A DNA stretch of 64,000 nucleotides from Tetrapyrgos nigripes. Taxonomy: Eukaryota > Basidiomycota > Agaricomycetes > Agaricales > Campanellaceae. Position 1 is the stretch's first letter. Each line of letters begins with the position of its first letter. The stretch is taken from positions 248,001 to 312,000 of the forward strand of contig JAACJM010000075.1 in NCBI GenBank assembly GCA_013368315.1, given 5' to 3'. The position numbers and the translations under genes are program-made. Of this stretch, positions 1-12,388 are shown piece by piece. Under the pieces are notes generated by a model, which saw only the letters and a list, made by a program, of their open reading frames with translations, was not told the origin of the DNA and searched no databases.

Positions 1-952
1 TGGCAGAGGAAAAGAACACATCTGTTCACCTTTGAGAACTCCTTTCTCAACTCGAAATTCGTCGGAAAAGCCTCTCTGGAGTCAGATTTAGTATCTCCCT
101 TTGGATGATGATTACGCTCTTTGGATGACTACGCTCCCTGGCTGTCGGTATGCCTCAAGGATCTCAGATGCAAGTTCACCGTTTGCGACCTATAAGATGG
201 CGTCATTGTCACTGTGAAAATACCTCTCGAACCAAATTTAGGCAGATATGAATATCATTCTATAAACGCAAATAGTCAGTCATACGTTACTTTTTCAACA
301 AAGCTGCCATCTCGCCTTCAGAATAGATGGAATATCGGTTCTTCGGCGCGTATAATAGGATACCTGAGAACAGTATCTCACTTTGGATGCCTTACGAATT
401 GCTCACGAATGCTCAAGTGTGGCACCAGCACTCAATTACTCATGGAAACGTTTGACATCACTGACTCTGGGACATAAAGAGCTTCTGACGACCTCAGGTA
501 ATTAAATTTGACAGATTGGAGAAGCGCAGAGAAGGGCTAATCCTGGCGCAGATCAGAAAGTTTGCACACGACTATCCGGTCCGGCAGACTGACTGCTTTT
601 CCTACGAAAATCTGATCGAGAAGGACGTTGGCAGCTGCGATGACAGGCAAGGAGCTCGGAGATGTATATGAGTCACTCAGGAGGGCTCGGGAGCTTTTTG
701 GCGATGTCGAGCAACTCGGACTAAAATTAAAGCTGCCGGGAATAAGAAATGATTAGCGTTTGTCACTTTGTGGATTGGCGGAGTTGAATTGCAAGCGCCA
801 CTTCGGACCGGCTCTCCTCCGAGTCCAACTGGGGAAAGGTGCTGCAGATCTCTCAACATCCAAATGGTGATACGAGATATTTTCATTCCTACATCAAGTA
901 CCTGTTTACAGCTGAAAGAGTATAGACAAAATAAGTCCATAGTAAACAACGG
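1..952. other. gene-free stretch
   Basis: No reading frame here has a recognisable domain or a convincing exon structure. The longest open stretches (about 80-115 codons) show no family resemblance. I see nothing else in it. Confidence 0.5.
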
Positions 953-959
953 AGCTCTA

Positions 960-1559
960 TTAGGGCGAGGAACCGTCACATATACGGTCACGGTCGTATT
1001 TTGACGGAATATCCGGACCCGTACCATATTTCTTCTTGCAACTGTGCGTACGGTACGGGTACGGGTCGTATACCGTCCATATACGGCCTCGATGGCCGTC
1101 TTGCCCGAGGGATTCCCAAAGGAGTTTTAGAACGACTTTTTACCTTATTTTGGTTCTCCACTGTCATTTGGAAGTTAGGGTAAGCAGATGGTAAGGTTTG
1201 AATTGACTGCTTCATGCACTCAATCATTTTAAATGTGCGTCAGACGGTTTCTGTGAGTGCTGAATGAGCAGAATGTACCTATTTTCGGAGTTTAAGTACC
1301 AAGGATTCACTCTGATCTCACCAGCAAGTATCGATTGAACTGCAACGCAATCCATTGGCAAAATGTGGGGTCGGGCATCTCGGGAGACACCAAACTGTAT
1401 TACGACCGTGTATGATAATTACGGACGGTCTAATACGGATATGACTGTCGCGTACCCGTACCGTATGTTACCTGCGCTGCTGTCGAGACGGTCACGGATC
1501 CGTATTGACGGTACCCGTAAACCGTCATATACGGAGACGGTGCCGAGCCCTAAGCGCTA
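960..1559. mobile_element. hAT-like MITE with 7-8 bp target duplication
   Basis: The two ends are imperfect inverted repeats: the left begins TTAGGGCGAGGAACCGTC and the right, read on the minus strand, contains TTAGGGCTCGGCACCGTC. Similarity continues for roughly 100 bp through GTACGGGT-rich sequence. AGCTCTA directly flanks both sides (953-959 and 1560-1566), as expected for a hAT-type target duplication of 8 bp with one mismatch. The last few bases of the right end are not matched at the left. There is no transposase inside, so this is a non-autonomous copy. Confidence 0.65.
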
Positions 1560-1566
1560 AGCTCTA

Positions 1567-2822
1567 GAGTCCGACAGTGAACCGGTTACATTGGATAGCA
1601 GTTAGTAATAGTAACTCAGTTAGAAACTTGAGAACACACGACGAAGAAAGGCATGTGCATGAGCCTAATTGGTAGTATTTTCACCGCGCCTGTCCAGCAG
1701 CAAAGCATTGACAAGAACAATAGCAGCAATTAAAGGACATTAAACAAAGCATTACAAAAGTGCACTCGCCAGTGTGTGTTGGACTGCCTTAGATGCCACA
1801 GGACCGTGGGCACCAGGGAAAATGAGGAATGAACAGCAAAAATGATGTCGCGGCTCAGCTACAGTGATTGAAAATGCTGCACGGTGGCAGCCATAAGAGA
1901 AAGTATGGCTTGCAGGAATAGATATAGACGTTTGACGGCTGAGGCGGCGTTTCGCTTTGAAAGGCGCAAGTCGGACAACCTGGACCTCGATGCCATTCTT
2001 GACACATCGATGCGTCACCCTTAGGCATGGAGGATGCTCCGAGTTGGGTCCCGCCCTTCGAAAGTGTAAACGAGGTAAGGAGAAAATTGCGTAGTGGGTA
2101 TTTGAGGCACGAATGAGAGAAATCTGATTGCTTGAAGGCAAGTACTACTACTTGAGCGTTTCATAGTACATACTACACGCATAGTGAGTACCGTCAGTCT
2201 GGTTTCACGAGACTAGTTTCATAGAGGCGTTTCGTTGAGAAAAGACTGAAATGAACTGGAAAGCGTGCCTTATGAGTACCATTGAGAACAAGCAAAGAAA
2301 AAGATAATAACAATGGGGGACAACAAAATGACGAAACGCAAACTGGAACATACCTCAAACATGCCTCTTCATTGTTCCCACACGTATGATATGAGCTCAA
2401 TGCCTCAAATTTGCCTGCAGATTCTTTACACAAAGTTCTAGATTGGACGATAAGATTTTTGACCTTGCCAAGCGGTGCAACGTTGGTTGAGGAGCCTGGA
2501 AATGTGACGTCATAACTGTACAGTTCTCGGTTATTACCATGTGCGAGTGAGCTAGTCCGAAGTTAACTCGGCTCTTCTCCTTCCGTCACTATCGCGAGTA
2601 TTTCCAATCTTACCGTCCAATGCTTGGCCAACTTTCAACGTTTTCCCAGCTGTGGTCTCATATCTTCTTCCAGATTCCATGGTACCCACGAACGTTTGCC
2701 AGATGACGCTGTACCTTTTCTTGTGACAACCAACATCAGGAATCTGATATTCCAGACGACCTTCATTTGCCTTCATCCTCTTCTGAGCACCCTACGGGAA
2801 AAGGCTTCGTTGAACCTACGAA
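1567..2822. other. gene-free stretch upstream of the phosphatase gene
   Basis: No supported gene. A 129-codon minus-strand frame at 1752-2141 has no recognisable domain and no neighbouring exons. The last few hundred bases presumably contain the promoter of the gene starting at 2823, but no clear TATA element was seen. Confidence 0.45.
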
Positions 2823-4552
2823 ATGGTAGCCTTAGTCCTCCTAATCAGCTTCGGTCTCATGGTAGTGGGGACGTCGGTTCTGGCGGAGAGTTTTCAACCC
2901 CTTCACCATTCCGGGCCTGCCTCTCCGTATTTCAGGGCTCCTCCCGCAGCTGGAGTACCTCGTAGGCTTCCAGACGGATGTGTGGTGGAACAGGCTGCGT
3001 GGTTTGTCAGACATGGATCGTTCGTTCTCTTTTCTTCGTCCGTCTCTGCAGCGGCTAAAATTTTCTATAGACGTTACCCCGAGCCTGGATCCTTCACTGG
3101 CTGGCAGAACTTGTTCGCAAAATTCCAGAACAGCACATACACCGCTCGTGGACCACTAGCCTTTATTCCTTCGTGGACACTACCTGTCGATGACGAACCT
3201 CATCAGCCACTCTTTTTATCATCGACTGGAGCTGGGGAGGCTTTTGCCTTGGGAGTTAGCTTGAGGAAGCGTTACGGTTTTACGAAGGGAGGTGAAAACA
3301 TTACTATTTGGTGCGTGCTTTTTTGCCAGTGAGATGTACCATACATTAACCTCTGAGACATTATAGGACAGCAGGTCAACAACGAGTCGTCGACACAGCA
3401 GTGTACTTCACCCGAGGCTACCTGTCTGCGGGAAACTACCTTGACGAGCCGTCTTCTAACAGAGGCAATTTTGTCGTCTTGGTAGATTCCGCTACAAATA
3501 CCACTTTTGCCGATTCCTTGACTCCGTCGTCTTCTTGTCCAGCCTATGGCGTCTTCGGTGGTAATGGCTCAGCGACCTCGAATGCATTTCGTGCAACCTT
3601 TCAGCAAGACATTGCTGGTCGTCTCAACGAATTTTTGGATGGCTTGGTATTGGGCACTACCGATATCGGCGTTATGCAGGACCTTTGCGGTTTTGGGTAT
3701 GAAGTAAGCGGAGACCACAGGTTCTGTGATATCTTTACCGGTGAGTTTTTGTAAAGTACTATGGCAAGGATAAGCTCACAAAAATGTTTTCCAGAGAACG
3801 AATGGCTTGACTACGAGTATGCCCACGACCTCAACTATTATTATGGGTCAGGACCTGGAAACCCCCTTTCCGCGACGGTCGGCTATCCATGGGTCAAGGC
3901 TATCGCTGACATTTTCAACGTCGGACCTGGCAAGATGGTAGAAAACGGAACTCTCATTCCTCCGCCACTAATTATGGGCTTTTCAGTATGTTAAAATACT
4001 CGCCTCTTCTATTCTTTGACCTCACATGTCGTCGTTTTATTGCAGCATGACAACAACGTTCCACCTCTCATCTCAGCCCTTGGGCTTTGGAATTCCTCCG
4101 ATACATCACCCCTGCCTGTTACCCGTCGTGAATCCAATCACCAGTTCCGCTCTTCCCATCTGGTTTCTTTCCTCGGCAATGTCGCTCTTGAGCGTATGAC
4201 ATGCGTCATTGACGGCCCTTCTACATCCGATGCCAGGAACCTCGGTGTATTTCACACTGCTAACGTTCTTGGCGGCACCGTTGTCAACGCATCGTCGAAC
4301 GGGACGGAAGAGGTGTTTGTGAGGGTTTTGGCTAATGAGGCGGTGATACCAATACCGACCTGTCATTCTGGTCCTGGTGCAAGCTGTCCTTTGGAGCAGT
4401 TTGTGGGATATGTGAATAGAGAGCGCAAGGAAGCTTCCGGTGATTTCGTTCAGAGGTGCGGGCTGGAGGGTGTTGAGGGAGCTGTGAGCGATGTGAGGTT
4501 TTTGACCACTACTGGGGATGGGGATATGCTGCTTGTTGGTATGAATGACTGA
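2823..4552 (+). CDS. secreted histidine acid phosphatase (histidine phosphatase branch 2)
   Basis: The gene encodes a likely secreted or wall-associated phosphomonoesterase of about 502 residues. Five exons keep frame: 2823-3019, 3071-3310, 3367-3740, 3795-3985 and 4046-4552. The N-terminus is a hydrophobic signal peptide of about 22 residues. The catalytic motif RHGSRYP (residues about 63-69) appears only when a 51-bp intron at 3020-3070 is removed; since 51 is divisible by three, the unspliced frame stays open and could be mis-annotated. The second active-site motif, SHDNN, opens exon 4 of the original frame (from 4046) and supplies the proton-donor aspartate. A WTAGQQRVVDTA stretch matches the conserved central segment of the family. 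Several Asn-x-Ser/Thr sites fit secretion. Acid phosphatase versus phytase specificity cannot be decided from sequence alone. Confidence 0.9.
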
Positions 4553-4753
4553 GTGAGAAAAGCGTCTACATAGCTGCGACTTGTTCTAAGTATTTATGTA
4601 GCTATCGTTATATCTATTGTATCTTGCTTCATTGACTGCGAGTCTAGACCCTGTGTGACGAGTCGCGTCAAAATTTGTGACCAGCTACTGTCATATGACT
4701 GGACGCGTCTTTTTTCCCAACCATCATCCTAATCTTGCACGGCGTTCTCGCCC

Positions 4754-7061
4754 ATGTCACTGGTCCTCTGGTCACGAAATTCAGCTACACTTGAAGGGGA
4801 CGACACTGTCTCTGTTTCTGCGTCTCCATACATACCAGGCCCATATGCAGACTGCTCAATCTATGAATCGTCGCAGATATTCCACTACGTTCCCCCTGCA
4901 CTCTATTTCTACATCCGCAGACTAGCACCCTATCCTGAGCTTCTCCATCATATCCATCCTGTCGTTTTGATGTATTCGCCGCCAGAGGACCACACCAAAA
5001 TCGACATATTAAAAGCTCTTTTCCCCTCATCGTCACTTTCAAAAGCGGATCCTCGCCTTTGGGCAACTATAGTCCAAATCTATCCCACTTCGCTTCCTGA
5101 ATCGTTCTACACATATCGAATACCTCTTTCCGACATCCATCTTCCCCTTCTACAAACCATTCCTCCGACCTCGAGCTGTTCAATCATTACCGTGCTGGCT
5201 TTACCGGGTTGTCCTGATTTGAGTGACGATACGATTCTTGTTCTCAAATCCCTCACTACATTGGCTGCCTTTGATGCCAGTGAGACTTCCCTCAGCTCTT
5301 GGGGAGTTTCTCAGCTTGCGTTGTCTTGTAGAGGTAGAAAGGGCCCGTGGCGCTTGAGGATTTTACGCCTTCGGAATACCAGAGGTGTTGATCATAGGGT
5401 GTTTGAGCGTCTATCACTGTGGCCAGGACTCTCTTTTCTTGGTATGAGGTTTTTCTCTAATGAAAACTCGAAATCATTCTTGACTGACGGTAATGTATAT
5501 ATCAGATCTCCGAGGAACGGACTTGGAACCATCTCAAATACCTCCTCCTTATAAAATCTGGTCGCCTGCCCAGTTGGATGCAAGCATTCGCGAACGATTG
5601 TGCTATCCCACACCCCTAAACGACAGTCTTTCTTCACTTTTAGAGTTATGCACTAGGCCACAGCATACCCAGATCTTTTCTTCCCCTTCCGTATATCGAC
5701 TCTACATCGACTGTCTACGTCATATTTCTCAAGGCAGTAACTATATAGGTCGTTCTCATCCTAATCAGAGTGCTGTGAAACGCGGAAACACTGTCGTGAC
5801 TCTGAAATCGGTGAATTCCGTCGATACCGACGCACACCCGTACTCTATACCAGCTCATCGGCGACCTACGTTGCTCCTAGGAAGCGGAGATTCCAATAGA
5901 AAGCCCCCGGCTCCCCTACTAAACCCTATGGACGAAGCTCTGATGAATAACATTGCTGCTGAAGAAGTGACCGCAGATCGTTCGCGTATGGCAGCTTTGC
6001 GGATCCATACGAGACATCGTTCAAGATCTGACGACTTCTCACCACCCAGGGATTTCTTATTACTTCCTCGCAACGAGTACTCTGCAGCGAGACACTACCA
6101 ATCTCGAGCACGAGGACCTTCTTTGACCCGACCTGGGAAATCCAAAGCCAGGACTTCCCGAGCTGTTTCATCACCTGAACCCTTGATCTTGTACCGGGTT
6201 CCTCCTTCCTGGGACGATCTGATAGACATTCAGGCTAGGGAAGATGGAAAAGTTGCGTCCGAATCGTCGTCGCAGACTACTACGTTGGGGATAACTTCAG
6301 TGCCCTCCGGAAGTAAGAAGAACAGTTCCAACTCTACGGCTTCGATTCGCAATACCGATAAGGCACGAATGATGTTGGAACGGCAGCGAGAACTTGCGGT
6401 GAAGAAGCGGAAGATAGAAAGCCCCTTTGGTTCCAGTTCCAGTTTCCCCATCTTCTCTGGTTCAGCTACTAGTCTTGAATCATCGGGAAGGAGACGCCCC
6501 GAGTATGTCAAGGCTAATCAAGCTGTGGTGATGCCCTCGTTCAACGGGATGACGGACCGTGCAAAAGTTACTGTTGGTGCAAAATTGGCCAGTGGGTCAA
6601 GCGGAGTCAACGAGAAGTATGCTAGTCCTTTTCGACGGGTTTCACATAGTATGGTGGATAAGAAGTTTACCGCGGCTGCAACGACTTCAACTCAGACGTC
6701 GACGACTCCGGCTACCCCTTCATCTTCATCTAGAGACTCAGGCACCTATACCACGCCGATTCGATCTGTGAATCATACCACTATGAGCGGTGGTGTTTCG
6801 TCGACGGGAAAGCAGCTCAAACCTATCTCTACTATTCCCATTCCCGAGCTTCCCGAAGAGGAGAAGAAGAAGCTCAGAGCCAGGGCTTCTTTGGATTCGT
6901 CGGCAAGATCTGGGAGTACGTCAGCGGGGAAGAAAGGTCGAGGATCATTGCCAGGAAATGGGAGTAGTTCTGGGAAATGGAAAAGTGGTGATGGAACATC
7001 AGGCGATATTAGGTCGATGATTCGCAACATGGGCTCCAAGGTGAAGTCCGAGCGATCTTAG
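4754..7061 (+). CDS. uncharacterised protein with LRR-like N-terminal half and Ser-rich basic C-terminal half
   Basis: Two exons, 4754-5441 and 5506-7061, join in frame across a 64-bp GT-AG intron to give about 747 residues. The N-terminal half has leucine-rich-repeat-like spacing around residues 160-240 (LTTLAAFDASETSLSSWGV, then LSFLDLRGTDLEPS across the splice). The C-terminal half is low-complexity, rich in Ser, Thr, Lys and Arg, and ends in a glycine/serine/lysine tail, so it is probably disordered. There is no signal peptide or membrane segment, suggesting a nuclear or cytoplasmic protein. I do not recognise a named family. The start is the first in-frame ATG of the open frame; a further upstream exon cannot be excluded. 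Confidence 0.75.
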
Positions 7062-8073
7062 ACATAGTTTGTCTAGTTGTACGTACTTTCTGCTTTCTAG
7101 AAATCTCCCATGATAGTTTTGAAAGGACCTTTCTTTTCTTGTCCGAGTCAACCTTCCTTCTCACGCCTCAATCCCAGGTTCTTTTCCATCACCCTGAAGG
7201 CTTTTGTTGTTCAACTATCGCGAATCCACTGACTTCAATGTTACATGTCATATGGAACTTCTAGCGAGGTCACTGAATAGGACGACGTAGCATATCCTCC
7301 ATACGATTTGGGGCACGGATCCGAAACTCCTCTTCAATGAAATAGCTTGACCCAGCCACGTCGACAGCAGTAATTCTCGCGAAGGAAAGCGGCGACTGTT
7401 CAGGGCTATACGTCAACTCCTCCTGTCCCAGCTCCGTACTTTTTGGCGATGCGTCATTGTTGTTAAAGTTTTAAAGCTCTAGAGCTTCTAACCCCACTGT
7501 ATTAGATCGCTCAAGCATGGAGCTCGACTAATCTCGGCAGGTGAATAATGAAGCACCACATCCATTCTCCGTCACCCAATTATCTTCGTGGTCGCCGCTC
7601 TTGCAATCTAAACACTTATCGCTCGAGGTATGACTACGATACCCTGTCCTACACCTTGGCCTCACTTGCATTGAGCACTCATTCTCGTACAGGCGAAGAA
7701 CATCCGCGATTCTGATGATCCCACAGATTATGAACTACATATAGCAATCATTCATATCGTCCTACTGATTATACGCTTTACGGCAAGGCTCCAAGTCAAG
7801 CAAGCGGAAGATCCACCATAGTATCGGCGCTCGTTTTTCGGCGCTTTTGTCTATTGGCTGGTAGGGAAGTCCTGCTAGCCATGATCTCCGCGAGATACGT
7901 GTTGGTATCCCCAGCACGGTGATATTCGGCAAAGCCGGCAATTTCCAGCTGCGCACGGTGAAGTCGTCGTAATAAAAAACCCTTCTTTAACCGATACCTT
8001 CATGTCGCCTCTGGTTTAGGCTTTTTCATACTTATACCCGTCCACGTCCTTCCCTGTTTTACAACTTCTTGCC
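7062..8073. other. intergenic stretch
   Basis: Holds the 3' flank of the LRR-like gene and the promoter of the carboxypeptidase gene. A short perfect palindrome (AAGCTCTAGAGCTT, around 7475) is visible. No gene seen. Confidence 0.5.
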
Positions 8074-10338
8074 ATGGTCTCTCCTAATAGCTTTCTTGTC
8101 GCTCCTTTACGCTTAATCTTGTTGCTTGCAACAACCTTCAACCTCAACTTTGCCCATTCCTATGCCCTCGCTGTCCCTCACTACCGTCATTCATTACACT
8201 CGGACGTGATTGCTGCAGACCGTCGAGCAACTCACAAAACCCACGAAGCACATAAATCAACTAAAGCACAGACACAAGGAAACCTCACATTCGTTGAGAA
8301 TTCCGGAATTTGCGAGACGACGGATGGGGTGGGCCAGGTTTCAGGTTATGTTAATGTCGAGGATGATAGTTCCTTTGTGCGTTTCATCCTTATCATCATT
8401 TCTTGTCCCTTAAAAACTGATAATAATCTTGCGAGGCTAGTGGTTCTGGTTTTTCGAATCCAGGAACAATCCTGACACCGATCCATTCACTTTATGGTAT
8501 CTCCTTGCCTTGTTGACATCTACTCACTGGCTCACATCATGTGTACGTTGCTAGGTTGAATGGAGGTCCAGGTTGCACGTCTATGATAGGTTTATTCACA
8601 GGTGCACCCACCAACTGATGTTACCGTTCCCTTGACACTGAAGTTTTCTCGCCAGAGCACGGTCCTTGCAGGATAAACGAGGACAGAAATTCGACATCCA
8701 TCAACCCCTATAGGTGCGTAAGCGCTCTAACTATCTTTTGATAATGCAAAGATACTCAAATTCCGTCCACTGTAGCTGGAACAACTTCACAAATAGTGCG
8801 TTTATGCTAAGCCATGCCAGATACGGGATGCTTAACGTCCTTTCATTCAAGTACTCTATCTCGACCAGCCATTTGGCGCAGGTTATTCCACTGGTGTAGA
8901 AGTCGATAGCAGTGTAGAGGCTGCTAAATACGTTTGGCAATTTTTCCAGGTGCTCTGGACGAATGACCGTTTCTCTCAGTACAAAGACAGACAGTAAGTC
9001 TCCGCTTTATTTATTGACTTTATGTTCTACTTATGGTGCGTAGGTTCATTTTAGCGACAGAGAGCTTTGGTGCTCACTTTGGGCCCACGTTCATTAAGTA
9101 CTTCAACGAGAAGAATGACCTTATCGATAGTGGAAAGCTGGATGCGGAGAAAGTGGCCGTGACTCATTTGATGATCAACAAGTGAGTAGTCACCTCACGC
9201 TTCCTCGACGAGTCTTTAGACTAACGGTATGTTATGACTTAAGCGGGAAGCACGATTCAGAGATTGGTTTCCAGAGCCTTATCGATTTCGTCACAGACGC
9301 GCCTGGTTATGGACAACTAGCCAAGGACGATGTGATCGAGGATATCAAGAATGCGTTGCCTGATTGTTCTGAAAGTTTGCAGCAATGCAATTCTCGTCAG
9401 AAATCCGACAAGGCAGACGATTTCTGTAACGAGGCTATCATCAACTGCGTGAGTGGGATACAACACAAGTCTTTTTTCGGTGCAAGACTAATCTATCATT
9501 CGTCCAGACGCGTACCATCTTCACTCCCGCCGTGGGCACCCACAACCCCGATTTCTTGCTTTCAAAAGAGGGGGAAACGGACAACTTCACTGATACGCAT
9601 TATGGTCATTTCATTCGTTTGGAAGACGTACAGAAAGCCATCGGTGCAGACGCCAACTCGCCGAATAAATTGACTTTTGATCAGTGCGACTCTGGTGTCA
9701 AAGCTAGATTCTCGAAAGCTGGTGGGGTGCGTATCCGATACAACTTCTCCGGCTAGTATTTCTTATAAAGATTCCTCTACCGAAAGACCGCCAGAAGTGG
9801 CCTTCCTGACCTGGCAGAGCTTGCCAATACGGGCATGTCAATACTCGTATGGGTGGGTGTTTTCCTCGACCAACTCGCGCTCATCCACTGATCCTCGCTC
9901 TTGATTTATAGGGAGGTGACGCTGACCTCAAGTACGTTCTGAATTGTTTTGTCTGCTCGCTCTGCTCATGATATATTTCTAGGGCTAACTGGCTCGGCAT
10001 TCACGAATCCATGATTGAAATGGATTGGTATGGCAATCTGCTTTTTGGGCTCACGCCACTGAGCAACTTGACTATGGGTGGGGAAGATGTTGGGCGGTAC
10101 AAGATAGTTCAGAATCTGACATTTGCGTGAGTTCTCTGTCCTAGATTTGCCCTTCTCTCCTTCATGCGTACTCTTATTTACAGGGTCGTAAACGGTGCCG
10201 GGCATGCTCTGGTGAGTAGATTTCAGAAGCTGATTGTTTTAGGACACTGATATCTGTTCATAGACTGCCTATAAGCCAGACGTTTCTCAAATGATCTTTT
10301 CTCAGTTTGCGACGGATCAGCCATTACATTCGGTTTGA
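8074..10338 (+). CDS. secreted serine carboxypeptidase (peptidase family S10)
   Basis: A secreted or vacuolar exopeptidase that removes C-terminal residues. Fourteen exons can be followed: 8074-8376, 8441-8496, 8555-8601, 8656-8713, 8776-8795, 8852-8993, 9044-9181, 9244-9448, 9508-9726, about 9787-9852, 9912-9931, 9983-10126, 10184-10211 and 10264-10338. The N-terminus is a signal peptide (about 30 residues) followed by a propeptide-like region. Family landmarks occur in order: the oxyanion segment NGGPGCTS (from 8555), the nucleophile serine in TESFGAHFGP (from 9044), the aspartate in GGDADLK (9912-9931 plus next exon) and the histidine in NGAGHA (10184-10211). All three triad residues are present. 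The acceptor of the tenth exon is the least certain boundary, because the obvious AG at 9770 breaks frame. Confidence 0.93.
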
Positions 10339-10723
10339 TACCGTGAATACTGGCATTACTGGTAGTTGTCCATAGTGGACCACTGTTCATGATACGTGAT
10401 TTGGACTTAATAGATAGATAGATCCTACTAGTTGTTTACTGGGTTTAGTGAATACTCTTAATTTAGATAACTTCAACGATATACAATTGGTCTAAGCCTC
10501 GTCTCGTCATTAAAGCCGGACTCCAGCTCAAATTCAAAAATATCGTACTCAAAATTATACACATTCTGGTACATAACATACAGGTACCTCTCAGCCCAGT
10601 AGCACAAATATTAACAAGGAACGACAGAAGGCAGGTGGGAGAAGAATGAGTGTATACAGAAATAAGAAGATCGGAAAGGCGACTTGATGGCAGACCCGCT
10701 TGCATCACTGACAGAAACCTTGT
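10339..10723. other. intergenic stretch between convergent genes
   Basis: Separates the 3' end of the carboxypeptidase gene from the 3' end of the minus-strand membrane protein gene. Presumably holds both polyadenylation regions; nothing else seen. Confidence 0.5.
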
Positions 10724-12388
10724 TTAAGCAACAAGCTCCACGATATCGTCACCTTTCTCTAGATCTGTACTACTCTTATCCAAAACTACAAGTTCATGGT
10801 CGTGATCGTTTAGATCTGTTCCACCTCGGAAACCACTCAGAGTCGGATCGGTTGCGGCTGAGGTCATGGTCTCTGAAGGAACAGCGGCAAAGACGAGGCG
10901 AGATCGTCCTTGATTTTGAGAACGGTGGCTGTCGGCTCCACTGCCGGTGCCGAACTTGAAACGGACGGAAGAGGTACGACTGCTGGCAATAGTGTCACCG
11001 AAACTCTGCTGGATGGCGACGATGACGATGATTGCTGTGGGGTACATTCCCTATTGCAAAAGTAAAAGAAAAGCGGTTGATAAGGTGACCCCGACTGCGG
11101 ACAATCTGGCTTGTACTGACAGAAATCTGATCTCCAATGGACGCGAAGAATTGGTAGGCATAAAATGCCTTCGAACTTCGGGGGATATCGAAGAAGATGA
11201 TGAGTTCACTCATCTGTAAATATAGTGCTTAGAATCCGAATGCAGTGGAAAAGTATTAAAAGGCATACCCAGAAAATACCTATAAGCAGCAGCAATGAAT
11301 TATGAATATCAATGGAGGAGACAAGTCCTTACAATAGATAAGTCCAGATTCAACAAGCAAGGCCATAGCCCGTCGAGTTCTTCGACTAGGAGAGAAACCA
11401 CTGTCTTTACCGAAAGCTTGTTTTATGTCTTGTCGTAAAATCCTTGCAATGATTTGTTTTGTTCATTCCTCTGCTCATGCTACAATAGTACATATCAAAG
11501 ACTCACCAAGCTTGAGCAGCAATCAACAAAGTCGATGAAATATTCGTCAATAGGGACAAAGCCCACGCGAGGGGTTCTGACCAGGTACAAACTCGTCCGC
11601 CTGTAGGGATCGTCGTTTGATCTGGGGAGTTGCTTGCTTGGAGGCAGATCATGTCTGAGATTGCGAAGGCTTAAACATGGTAATAAGCAGGGCGAACTTG
11701 GGGCAAGAAATTTGCACCTACCCAGTGATAGTAATAAGCAAAGAACAGGGAAAAGAATGACTAGTTTCCTTCGGTTCCATATGACATACGCACGCCAAAT
11801 GACGACGGCGTCGCCTAGAATCATCTACAGTGAGTGCTATTAGGCCAATGATGTGATAACGGAAATAGTAGTTACCTACATTCAACAAAAACAAACCCTC
11901 CATCGGCGTACCCAGTGCAACTAGCTTGGAATTGGCTGCATCGACCTTATCAAGTAATGCCTCCTCTGGGTTGACCATCAGAATGTCGTGAACACCCATC
12001 TCACTCCAAGCTATATTCAAAGCCAGGAGGATGGTGCTCGTCATAAATAGGAGACAAGTAACGCCGAACAAGACTTTGTTGCGCGTAGGTTTGAGGCCGT
12101 TGGAACTAGCCAGTTTTGAAAGGAAGATGGAATTAGCGTCAAAAAAGGGGCTAGCAAACGGTACCACTCTGGGAGCCTACATTTGGATGTGTGCCGCGAA
12201 GACGAAGAGGAGAGCATAACATCCTGGGTAATTGATTCATTGATGAGCATATGACAAGAATAGAATAAAGGATCACGAGCGTAGGACGCACCCCAAGTCG
12301 CAGACTCGACAACAACACCCTCAATGTTTTGATATATGGACCTTCCTATGACAGGAAGGAGCTGCTGGTCATCCTGTGAAAGGGACAT
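10724..12388 (-). CDS. seven-helix membrane protein of the Agaricomycete-expanded type
   Basis: Nine exons on the minus strand: 12388-12292, 12223-12181, 12105-11880, 11824-11722, 11669-11507, 11442-11333, 11279-11269 (only 11 bp), 11213-11121 and 11050-10724. All joins keep frame. The protein has an N-terminal tail, about seven hydrophobic helices and a polar cytoplasmic tail of about 95 residues. Conserved family features are visible: ILGDAVVIWRAYVIWN after helix 3, EPLAWALSLLTNIS in helix 6 and GMYPTAIIVIVAIQQS in the last helix. Proteins of this kind are numerous in mushroom-forming fungi and have no established function; receptor-like roles are only conjecture. A second gene of similar architecture lies at 37183-38663. 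The ATG at 12388 is used; an in-frame ATG at 12424 is possible. Confidence 0.82.

Noticed and set aside
960..1090. TTAGGG and GTACGGGT repeats as telomeric or CRISPR-like sequence
   Set aside because: Only single TTAGGG units occur, and the repeats are part of inverted MITE ends; no regular spacers.
1752..2141. 129-codon minus-strand open frame
   Set aside because: No domain, no exon partners and no codon pattern unlike its surroundings; treated as chance.
9757..9786. Alternative acceptor at 9756 or 9770 for the tenth carboxypeptidase exon
   Set aside because: Both break the frame or introduce a stop; 9787 keeps frame into the conserved SGLPDLAELANTG segment.
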